Source: Aureimonas ureilytica
GTDB taxonomy: Bacteria; Pseudomonadota; Alphaproteobacteria; Rhizobiales; Rhizobiaceae
Direction: 5' to 3'
DNA length: 64,000 nucleotides
Assembly (NCBI RefSeq): GCF_001475935.1
Contig: NZ_LDQA01000028.1
Span: 1-64,000, forward strand
Both the position numbers and the translations under genes were made by a program. The notes beneath the pieces were generated by a model that worked only from the letters and a program-made list of their open reading frames with translations, did no database searches and was not told the origin of the DNA. This document shows, piece by piece, positions 7,087 through 14,429 of this stretch (positions within the stretch are counted from its first letter, which is position 1; every line of letters starts with the position of its first letter).

Positions 7087-8022
7087 TTAAATATGCAATC
7101 TTTTCACTAGAGATACACTATTTGCATCCGCCCTTTTGTAAGAGCGAGACCCTCCGTAGATAGCTTGGAGATCATCATCGCTTAATCCTCGCCTCATGAG
7201 TTCGAGCACGGAGTCAAAACTTTGCGAGTCAATGTACCTTTTCAGGTCGACTGCAATGGAATACGCCATCTTGCGCGACTTGTAAGGTATGCTTTTAATT
7301 ACTCTCTCAATATCATTGTAACTGTCAACGTAAAAAAACAATATGATTAAATTGACGTATCGTTGCCCAGACGGGAGCGCATTCAGCGCTGCTTCGGCCG
7401 CGTCGATACATTGCTTCATCTCTCCTGTCTCAAAAAGTAATCGAACGAGTCGATCAATTTTCGAAGCATCAGACGATTTAAATTTGATATTAATTGCGAG
7501 AAGATCGCGTGCTCGCTGGAAATCACCGAAGTCCAGCAAATGATCTACGAATAGCATCAAAAGCTGCGTATCTGTATCATACATGGATACCAAACGGTCG
7601 AACAAGTTTATGAGCTCATGATCTCTATGTATACCTCGCCTTATACTACTGAGGGCTCGCAACTTGCTGTAAATTGACTTAGGCAGTATGAACGAACCCT
7701 TTGTGCGATAGGCCTTATCAAAAGCTTCCGTGTAGATTTCGTTAAATATTATATCCCACATTGACTCCGCTTGCTGCAATTCCTGCAGGTCAACCATATT
7801 GCAATGCATTACAGGATCGAACTTTGTAGTTATATCAAAGATAATATTTGGTACATCAAAACCAAATATCTCGATACCGGTCAAATCCATTCCACGAATG
7901 TCTATGCTTGACAATGTAACGTGTTTGTAAAACGTTGTCGGATCTTCACCTACGATCTCGGCCAGCTGTCGAAGATCATCTGTTGACGCGGCATAGATTA
8001 ACTCAATCTCTCGAGAGAACAA
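7087..8022 (-). CDS. Unknown protein, second gene of AT-rich cassette
   Basis: About 311 residues, not recognised. No ATG lies near the 5' end. TTG 8022 has a GGAGAG five bases upstream and begins just after the upstream stop; GTG 8043 or TTG 8052 would overlap the upstream gene. Near the N-terminus a pentapeptide-like run (IDIRGMDLTGIEIFGFD) follows a short DDLRQLAEIVG helix. The middle and C-terminal parts (about residues 120-290) are helical, with repeating AxxLL/RARDLL spacing suggestive of TPR-like repeats. No catalytic motif is visible. It is AT-rich compared with both flanks and is coupled to the gene upstream, so the two probably act together. Confidence 0.6.
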   Translation of the reverse strand: MFSREIELIYAASTDDLRQLAEIVGEDPTTFYKHVTLSSIDIRGMDLTGIEIFGFDVPNIIFDITTKFDPVMHCNMVDLQELQQAESMWDIIFNEIYTEAFDKAYRTKGSFILPKSIYSKLRALSSIRRGIHRDHELINLFDRLVSMYDTDTQLLMLFVDHLLDFGDFQRARDLLAINIKFKSSDASKIDRLVRLLFETGEMKQCIDAAEAALNALPSGQRYVNLIILFFYVDSYNDIERVIKSIPYKSRKMAYSIAVDLKRYIDSQSFDSVLELMRRGLSDDDLQAIYGGSRSYKRADANSVSLVKRLHI

Positions 8023-8023
8023 A

Positions 8024-8833
8024 TCAGCTCTCCGCCAAGACACTAGCAACAATCAAAGTCGCAAAATCGTTGTCGATAGAGGTTACAGGCAGCAATTCTT
8101 CACCTAACCTTTTTCTAATAAGCGCTTCGGCAGCAGCAGTTTTTGCGCCGCCTTTAAGAGAGAATATATCTTTCCATTCTCCACCAGTTTCAATATGTAT
8201 GTCAGAAATTATAAGGTCTTCTCGAACGCAGTGCACTTCCAGGACAACCGCACCTGTAGATGATCGTTTATTTTTCCGTTGGTCGATTAGCGTTAGCCGT
8301 GGATTTTTCACCGCATCCCAAGGGCGGCCGTGAAGCGGACCTCGGTTGAAGGCTTCCAAGTCCCACTGATAAGAGCCCTGATTGAAATGCCCAGTAGACA
8401 CGATCAAAGATACAGCTCGCTGCAGCTCTACAGACGTTTTATCTTGCACACTTCCCGACGCTTCAGCTCCAAGATTTATCTTCGGCCGGAGTGCTGCAGT
8501 TGTAAAATCTAACACTGCCGCTCCCCTAGCTTTCCTTTCTCGAACTATTGTCCTTGTAACGGTGCCCGAGACCGGCTCGGAGTCCCGGGCAACAGTTTCT
8601 CGGTCAACGCCAATCGTATTATCCTCAGGCAAACGTAAAACGAGACTTGCTTTGCGGACGCTCATTCGGAATCTAACGTTCGAGTCCGCCTCCCCACCCA
8701 TGCGGGCTTCACGGAAAAACAAATCTGCGTGGAGTGCGGCCGTATCCCCAGCCTCCTTCAGTTGCCCGTGCCACACATCTAAAGACACGAGTTCACCGAG
8801 CATTCTGTGTCGATTGCTGCGAGAAGGGATCAT
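8024..8833 (-). CDS. Unknown protein, first gene of AT-rich cassette
   Basis: A 269-residue protein with no family I can name. It has alternating hydrophobic strands through residues 50-130 and 185-215 (beta-rich), a Trp/Gly-rich middle (QGSYQWDLEAFNRGPLHGRPW, about 160-180), and a helical end with AAAEALIRKRLGEELLP. No membrane segment, signal peptide or nuclease motif is seen. ATG 8833 is the first start; ATG at 8803 is an alternative. The stop abuts the likely start of the partner gene. Low GC compared with the flanking lipid A cluster indicates horizontal acquisition. Confidence 0.6.
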   Translation of the reverse strand: MIPSRSNRHRMLGELVSLDVWHGQLKEAGDTAALHADLFFREARMGGEADSNVRFRMSVRKASLVLRLPEDNTIGVDRETVARDSEPVSGTVTRTIVRERKARGAAVLDFTTAALRPKINLGAEASGSVQDKTSVELQRAVSLIVSTGHFNQGSYQWDLEAFNRGPLHGRPWDAVKNPRLTLIDQRKNKRSSTGAVVLEVHCVREDLIISDIHIETGGEWKDIFSLKGGAKTAAAEALIRKRLGEELLPVTSIDNDFATLIVASVLAES

Positions 8834-9349
8834 CTATCGCTTTCGGGATTTCTGAGGCAATTCTGGATTGTACCTTAACTCCTACCAGTTCCAAACTTTG
8901 AAGTGAAATCCATTGAGCCGAATAGTGGCTGCTACAAGGTACAAATTTAGCACCCTATCTATTTGTTATTGTTATATATATTTGAAGTACGGGTCCAATC
9001 GATCATCGGCGCGACGGCAAAGAGCGGGCCGGAGGCGTAGTGCGAAGGACGGGCGGATGCGGGCATGGCGGCGTTCGGCTCTTGGGTTCGTCGGCGGCCA
9101 TCCGGCAGAAACGGGCATTCCGTCTCTCCCTATTATCGGGATCGCAGCACGGCTTTGTCTTTTGGCGTCTTTTCTATATGCGCAACAAGACACGCTTGCG
9201 CTACCCGTGCACCGCATTCAAACTTGGCATGGCTGTCGCAGAGGCGATGAACGGTCCGTGCGCAGCGCGAACGGGGTGCCCGCGCTTTGCAAAATCCTCC
9301 CGATTGCCTATAGGGTCGCGACTCGATCAGCTAGAGACCGCGCTTGACC
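8834..9349. other. Non-coding gap at the island/core junction
   Basis: About 516 bases with no convincing gene; the small open frames here have no start signals or recognisable words. Its left part is AT-rich (notably about 8948-8992), and from about 9000 the composition switches to the GC-rich style of the core. It should hold the promoters for the leftward cassette and for acpXL and may contain the right end of the inserted DNA. I looked for a tRNA, an integrase remnant and a repeat matching the 5.2-5.3 kb gap and found none. Confidence 0.5.
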
Positions 9350-9664
9350 ATGGACTCTCAGCCCCTCTCGAAGGAAACCGTTTTGACTTCAACGTTTGAC
9401 CGGGTTGCCGACATCATCGCCGAAACCAGCGAGATCGATCGGGACAGCATCACCCCGGAAAGCCACACGATCGACGATCTGGGCATCGATTCGCTCGACT
9501 TCCTCGACATCGTTTTCGCGATCGACAAGGAATTCGGCATCAAGATCCCGCTCGAGAAGTGGACGCAGCGCGTCAACGAGGGCGAGGCCAACACGGAGGA
9601 ATACTTCGTCATGAAGAACCTCTGCGCCAAGATCGACGAGCTGCGCGCCGCCAAGGGCGCCTGA
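9350..9664 (+). CDS. acpXL: Acyl carrier protein AcpXL
   Basis: A 104-residue acyl carrier protein of the AcpXL type, which carries the 27-hydroxyoctacosanoate-type chains put on lipid A in Hyphomicrobiales. The phosphopantetheine attachment site is [10 protein letters not shown] with Ser48. The sequence from [15 protein letters not shown] onward follows the AcpXL pattern closely. ATG 9350 gives a slightly longer N-terminus than usual; a TTG at 9344 lies in frame just upstream. It heads a rightward cluster with two ketosynthases, an MDR reductase and LpxXL, which fits. The usual fabZXL gene does not follow it here. Confidence 0.92.
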   Translation: MDSQPLSKETVLTSTFDRVADIIAETSEIDRDSITPESHTIDDLGIDSLDFLDIVFAIDKEFGIKIPLEKWTQRVNEGEANTEEYFVMKNLCAKIDELRAAKGA

Positions 9665-9794
9665 AACTCCGATACGAGGCGGGGCGCCCTCCAGCGGCGC
9701 ATCCGCCCCGAAGACAGGACAAGACGACGGGCGCGGCCCTTCCGCGCTTCAGGTCCGGCGGCGCCCTGCCCCGGCTCGCGCTGAAAGACGACCC

Positions 9795-10991
9795 ATGACA
9801 CAAGCCGCCCGCGACGTACTGATCACCGGACTGGGACTGGTTTCCTCCCTCGGAGAAGGCGTCGAAGCTCATGTGTCCCGCCTGTCGGCGCCCGGCCCGC
9901 TCCAGCCGACTATCGAGGCCGAGCGCTTCGCGCCCTCCTTCGTCCATCCGCTGCCGCAGATCGACTGGAGCCGCCAGATCCCCAAAAAGGGCGACCAGCG
10001 GCAGATGGAGACCTGGCAGAAGATCGGCGTCTATGCCGCCGGTCTGGCGCTCGAAGACGCCGCCATTCCCGCTGACGAGGCGACCCGCGCCGGGATCGAC
10101 ATGATCGTGTCGGCTGGCGGCGGCGAGCGCGACCCGGAGGTGGATGCGCTGGTCATGTCGCGCGCGCGCGGGCTCGATGATCCGCAGCCGCTCCTGAACG
10201 AGCTTCTGTCGAGCGAGCTTCGCCCGACGCTCTTCTTGGCGCAGCTGTCCAATCTCCTGGCCGGCAATATCTCCATCGTCCATAAGGTGACGGGTTCGTC
10301 GCGCACCTTCATGGGCGAGGAAAGCGCCGGCATGTCGGCGGTTCAGATCGCGAGCGCGCGTATTCGCTCGGGCCAGAGCCGCGTCTGCCTCGTGGGTGGC
10401 GCCTTTTCTGCCGAACGTCTGGACCTTCTCACCAATTACGAGCTCGGCGGTTTCCTCCTGCGCGATCACTGGTTGCCGGTGTCCGGCCGCTCGGGCGAGA
10501 CGGCGGGCCTCGCGCCGGGCAGCATGGGCGCGTTCCTGGTGCTGGAAGACGCAGAACACGCCGCCGAGCGCCACGCGACGGCCTATGCCAAACTTCGCTT
10601 CGTGGCAGGCGATCGCGGCTCGCGCGAGGATGGGGCCTTCCGCAAGCGTCTGTCGCGGCTTCTGGATGAGGCCGGCGCGCGCGACGAGGAGCTTCTGGTT
10701 CTGTCCGGCGCGACGGGCCTCGACGGTGTAACGCAATCCGAAGCCGAGCTTCTGCGACAGACCTATCCGCAGGCCGCGCACCGCGCCTATGGCACGGCAA
10801 TCGGCCATGGATTTGAAGCGCACTTCCCCGCCGGCGTGGCGCTCGCCGCCGCGCTTCTGGCAGGCCGCAAGATTCCGGCCGAAGCGGGCGGGGGCGAGGA
10901 ACGCCCGGCTGATTTCGAGCCCAAGCGCGCGCTGGTGACCGGCGTCGGCCATGTGCGCGGCGAAGGCGTCTGCCTGATGGAAGCGGTCTGA
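9795..10991 (+). CDS. Ketosynthase-like protein lacking the catalytic Cys
   Basis: A 398-residue beta-ketoacyl-ACP synthase fold, probably the FabF2XL-type member of the lipid A very-long-chain cluster. Where active ketosynthases have TACASG, this protein has MGEESAG, placing Glu176 at the nucleophile position. The first catalytic His motif (NAHGTS) is replaced by SGATGLDG; the second survives as IGHGFEAHFPAG. It resembles the non-catalytic chain-length-factor partner of type II polyketide synthases, and its neighbour at 11057 is a complete ketosynthase. Inference: the two form a heterodimer and this one shapes the acyl pocket. It follows acpXL after 130 bases. Confidence 0.85.
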   Translation: MTQAARDVLITGLGLVSSLGEGVEAHVSRLSAPGPLQPTIEAERFAPSFVHPLPQIDWSRQIPKKGDQRQMETWQKIGVYAAGLALEDAAIPADEATRAGIDMIVSAGGGERDPEVDALVMSRARGLDDPQPLLNELLSSELRPTLFLAQLSNLLAGNISIVHKVTGSSRTFMGEESAGMSAVQIASARIRSGQSRVCLVGGAFSAERLDLLTNYELGGFLLRDHWLPVSGRSGETAGLAPGSMGAFLVLEDAEHAAERHATAYAKLRFVAGDRGSREDGAFRKRLSRLLDEAGARDEELLVLSGATGLDGVTQSEAELLRQTYPQAAHRAYGTAIGHGFEAHFPAGVALAAALLAGRKIPAEAGGGEERPADFEPKRALVTGVGHVRGEGVCLMEAV

Positions 10992-11056
10992 GGCGGTCTG
11001 CCGCCTTTTCTCGAACGATCGGCGCGCATGAGCCGCGCCTGAGACGGAAGACGATC

Positions 11057-12343
11057 ATGGCTTCAATCGATCTGGATTTCCTCGGCCGCCCGGTGGTCGC
11101 CGTCACCGGCATCGGCGTCGTATCCTCGCTCGGCCGGGGCGTTGCCGACAATTGGTCGGCGCTGGTCTCCGGCCGCTCGGGCATCCACACGATCACACGT
11201 TTTGCGACCGACAATCTGCGCACGACCATCGCCGGCACGGTGGATTTCATGGGCGTCGAGCCCTGGAGCGGGATCGATCTGTCCTATGCGCTGGCGGAAG
11301 CGGCCGGCACCGAAGCCATCGCCATGGCCGGACTCGACACCTCCGCCTTCGACGCGCCGCTGTTTCTGGCCGCGCCCCCGATCGAACTCGAATGGTCGCA
11401 GCGTCTGGCGCTCGACAAGCTGACGGGCGAGGCGCGCGAGGACGCCGGTTATCTTCGGCTCATCGAGCTGGCGCGCACGCACCGCTCTCGCAGCATCTAC
11501 GACCTGACGCTGTTTGGCGGCATTTCGGAGCGGCTCGCCGACAAGCTCGGCACGCGCGGCCTCCCAGTCACGCTCTCGACCGCCTGTGCGTCGGGGGCGA
11601 GCGCCATCCAGCTTGGCGTCGAAGCCATCCGTCGGGGCGACGCGGATCGCTGCATCGCCATCGGCACGGACGGGTCGGTCGGCGCGGAAGCGCTGATCCG
11701 CTTCTCGCTCCTTTCGGCGCTCTCCACGCAGAACGATCGCCCCGAAAAGGCCTCCAAGCCTTTCTCAAAGGATCGCGACGGCTTCGTCATGGCCGAGGGT
11801 GCAGGCGCGCTTGTCTTGGAATCCTTGAGCGCCGCGAAGGCGCGCGGAGCAACCGTACTCGGCGTCCTGCTCGGCGTCGGCGAAAAGGCGGATGATTTCC
11901 ATCGCACCCGCTCCAAGCCCGATGGATCGCCCATCATCGCGACCATCCGCGCGGGGCTGGACGATGCGGGCCTTCAGCCCGGCGATATCGGCTATATCAA
12001 CGCGCACGGTACCTCGACGCCCGAAAACGACCGGATGGAATATACCGGCCTGTCGGCCGTGTTCGGCGACGCGATCGGGAGGACGCCGATCTCCTCCAAC
12101 AAGTCGATGATCGGACACACGCTGACGGCAGCCGGCGCGATCGAGGCGGTGTTCTCGGTGCTTGCCATGCGCGAGGGCACGCTGCCGCCCACCATCAATT
12201 ACGACCAGCCCGACCCGGCCATTCCGCTGGACATGATCCCGAACGTCGCACGCCCGGCCGATGTGTCGGCGGTGCTTTCCAATTCCTTCGGCTTCGGCGG
12301 CCAGAACGTCTCGCTCGTCATCGGGCGCGAGCCGCGCGGCTAA
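11057..12343 (+). CDS. Beta-ketoacyl-ACP synthase II-type, active
   Basis: A 428-residue ketosynthase (FabF1XL-type) with the full catalytic set: Cys177 in STACASG, His317 in NAHGTST, and His354 in MIGHTLTAAG. It would condense malonyl-ACP with a growing acyl chain on AcpXL in the cytoplasm, extending it toward C28 for lipid A. It lies 65 bases after its Cys-less paralogue and 18 bases before the MDR gene, consistent with one operon. The C-terminal FGFGGQNVSLV matches the family end. The biosynthetic role rests on the cluster. Confidence 0.9.
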   Translation: MASIDLDFLGRPVVAVTGIGVVSSLGRGVADNWSALVSGRSGIHTITRFATDNLRTTIAGTVDFMGVEPWSGIDLSYALAEAAGTEAIAMAGLDTSAFDAPLFLAAPPIELEWSQRLALDKLTGEAREDAGYLRLIELARTHRSRSIYDLTLFGGISERLADKLGTRGLPVTLSTACASGASAIQLGVEAIRRGDADRCIAIGTDGSVGAEALIRFSLLSALSTQNDRPEKASKPFSKDRDGFVMAEGAGALVLESLSAAKARGATVLGVLLGVGEKADDFHRTRSKPDGSPIIATIRAGLDDAGLQPGDIGYINAHGTSTPENDRMEYTGLSAVFGDAIGRTPISSNKSMIGHTLTAAGAIEAVFSVLAMREGTLPPTINYDQPDPAIPLDMIPNVARPADVSAVLSNSFGFGGQNVSLVIGREPRG

Positions 12344-12361
12344 CCAGAAAAGTCATTTCCC

Positions 12362-13411
12362 ATGCAGGCATTGCAGCTGGTCGGCGATAAGGATCTTCGC
12401 CGCGTCGAGATCGAGGAGCCGGGCGCGCCGGGTCCGGGCGAAGTCACCGTGCGCATCAAGGTCGTGGCGCTGAACCATATCGACGTCTGGGGCTGGCGCG
12501 GCATGGCCTTCGCCAAGCGCAAGATGCCGCTGACGATCGGCGCGGAAGCCTCCGGCGTGGTCGAGGCTCTGGGCGCGGGCACGTCCGGTCTCATTCCGGG
12601 CCAGCTCGTTTCGATCTACGGCGCGCGCACCTGCGGCCTCTGCAAGGCCTGCCGCGAGGGACGCGACAATCTCTGCGAGCATGTCTCGGGCGTCCACGGC
12701 TTCCATCTCGACGGCTTCGCTCAGGAGCGCGTCAACCTGCCGGCGCGGCTGCTCGTCCCCGCCCCTCCGGGCTGCGATGCGGTCGGTGCGGCGCTCGCCC
12801 CCGTCACTTTCGGCACGGTCGAACATATGCTCTTCGACAATGCCAAGCTTCAGCCGGGCGAGACGATCCTCGTCCATGCCGGCGGTTCGGGCATCGGCAC
12901 GGCAGCGATCCAGCTCGCCAAGCGCCACGGCGCGACCGTCATCACGACGGTCGGCTCCGACGACAAGATCGAGCCGGCCAAGGCGCTGGGCGCTGATCAC
13001 GTCATCAACTATCGCACCGATCGCTTCGAAGGCGTGGTGCGCAAGCTGACCAAGAAAAAGGGCGTCGATGTCGTGTTCGAGCATGTCGGCAAGGACACGT
13101 TCGCCGGCTCCATGCTCTGCATGAAGCGCGGGGGCCGGCTCGTCACCTGCGGCTCCACTTCGGGCGTCTCCACCGAGGTCAACCTGATGATGCTGTTCCA
13201 GCAACAGCTGAAGCTTCTCGGCTCCTTCGGCTGCCGCATGGAGAACATGGCGGATGCCATGCAGAAAATGGCGCGCGGCCTCGTGAAGCCCGTGATCGAC
13301 ACCGAAGTCGGACTGGACGACATCGCGGTGGCGCTCGACCGGATGGAAGGACGCCGCGTCTTCGGCAAGATCATCCTCCATATGGATCGCGGGACGCTTC
13401 CGACCGGATGA
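12362..13411 (+). CDS. MDR-family zinc-type reductase (AdhXL-like)
   Basis: A 349-residue medium-chain dehydrogenase/reductase. The structural-zinc cysteines are present (C91, C94, C97, C105), and a GGSGIGTAAIQLA Rossmann segment near residue 175 binds NAD(P). The catalytic-zinc position normally written GHE reads GAE (about residues 60-62), so it is more like a zinc-free quinone/enoyl reductase. In related bacteria a similar gene sits between the ketosynthases and lpxXL and is thought to act in very-long-chain fatty acid synthesis, perhaps as the enoyl reductase or in oxidising the chain end. Its stop overlaps lpxXL by four bases. Confidence 0.8.
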   Translation: MQALQLVGDKDLRRVEIEEPGAPGPGEVTVRIKVVALNHIDVWGWRGMAFAKRKMPLTIGAEASGVVEALGAGTSGLIPGQLVSIYGARTCGLCKACREGRDNLCEHVSGVHGFHLDGFAQERVNLPARLLVPAPPGCDAVGAALAPVTFGTVEHMLFDNAKLQPGETILVHAGGSGIGTAAIQLAKRHGATVITTVGSDDKIEPAKALGADHVINYRTDRFEGVVRKLTKKKGVDVVFEHVGKDTFAGSMLCMKRGGRLVTCGSTSGVSTEVNLMMLFQQQLKLLGSFGCRMENMADAMQKMARGLVKPVIDTEVGLDDIAVALDRMEGRRVFGKIILHMDRGTLPTG

Positions 13412-14328
13412 ACCCGACGCTCGCCAAGGTCTGGAAAATCCAGAAGAAGACGCGCGACTATGTCGCCGCGAAGCTTCTCTTCGCCATTCTGCGTGTCCTG
13501 CGCCTCTTTCCCGCTCACAAGGGTCTGAAGGCGGCGGACAGGCTGGCCCGCCTGATCGGCCCCCTCACCTCGCGCCACAAGCTCGCCCTCGACAACCTGA
13601 CTCTTGCCTATCCCGAGAAGGACAGAACCTGGATCGAGGCGACCGCGCGCGCCAATTGGGGCCAGATGGGGCGGATCGCAGCGGAATACGTCTTCCTCGA
13701 CGAGATCTTCGATTTCGATCCCGCCCGGCCGCCGGGTGAGGGCCTGATCGAGGTCGAGGGCATCGATCTCTTTCTGGAACTGCGCGACAGCGACAAGCCG
13801 ATCGTTTTTTTCACGGGGCATCTGGGTTGTTTCGAACTGCTGCCGATCTGCGCGGCAACCTTCGGCCTCGAAGTCACCGCCCTCTTCCGGCAGCCCAATA
13901 ACCGCTATATCGCCCGCGAGGTGCAGACCGCTCGCAAGACACGCGGCGGCCACCTCGTGCCGTCCAAGGCAGGTGCCGCGTGGGCGTTGGCCAGCATCCT
14001 CGACCGCCGCGGCAATGTCGGCATGTTGGTGGATCAGAAATTCGCCAAGGGCGCACCGACGACCTTCTTCGGCCGCCCCTGCCGTACCAACCCGCTGCTG
14101 CCCAAGCTGGTGCGTCAGTTCAACTGCGACGTCTATCCCGCGCGCTCCATCCGTCTGCCCAATGGGCGCTACCGGCTCGAACTCGAGCCGCGCCTCGAAC
14201 TGCCGAGAACCGAAACGGGCGAGATCGACATTCCCGCCAGCTGCCAGACGCTCAACGACGTCGTGGAAGGGTGGGTGCGCGAGCACCCGGAACAGTGGAT
14301 GTGGTTCCACCGACGCTGGCAGCTATAG
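13408..14328 (+). CDS. lpxXL: Lipid A acyltransferase LpxXL
   Basis: A 306-residue LpxL/HtrB-type acyltransferase. A hydrophobic N-terminal helix (about residues 20-35) anchors it to the inner membrane, and the HX4E catalytic motif is present as GHLGCFE (H138, E143). LpxXL moves the very-long-chain acyl group from AcpXL to lipid A. The ATG overlaps the stop of the MDR gene, which ties it to the cluster and supports LpxXL over the generic LpxL. The C-terminus ends with the family-typical PEQWMWFHRRW. Products of this pathway stabilise the outer membrane. Confidence 0.88.
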   Translation: MNPTLAKVWKIQKKTRDYVAAKLLFAILRVLRLFPAHKGLKAADRLARLIGPLTSRHKLALDNLTLAYPEKDRTWIEATARANWGQMGRIAAEYVFLDEIFDFDPARPPGEGLIEVEGIDLFLELRDSDKPIVFFTGHLGCFELLPICAATFGLEVTALFRQPNNRYIAREVQTARKTRGGHLVPSKAGAAWALASILDRRGNVGMLVDQKFAKGAPTTFFGRPCRTNPLLPKLVRQFNCDVYPARSIRLPNGRYRLELEPRLELPRTETGEIDIPASCQTLNDVVEGWVREHPEQWMWFHRRWQL

Positions 14329-14429
14329 GGCAGACCCGAGCGCCCAAGTTCCCATACGTCAGCTCCGCATGAGGCGTTAGAGAATATTAAGCGTTCTCTG
14401 GCTAGAGCTTATGTCAGAGGGAACTGCGG

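Noticed and set aside
8913-9347. 144-residue open frame before acpXL
   Set aside because: No ribosome site, mixed composition across an AT-to-GC junction, and several other frames are equally open.
5201-9349. Attachment-site direct repeats flanking the AT-rich patch
   Set aside because: I compared the gap at 5202-5317 with 8834-9349 by eye and found no shared block long enough to be convincing.
1-9349. Integrase or transposase
   Set aside because: No protein in this part shows tyrosine- or serine-recombinase or DDE motifs, so the element type stays open.
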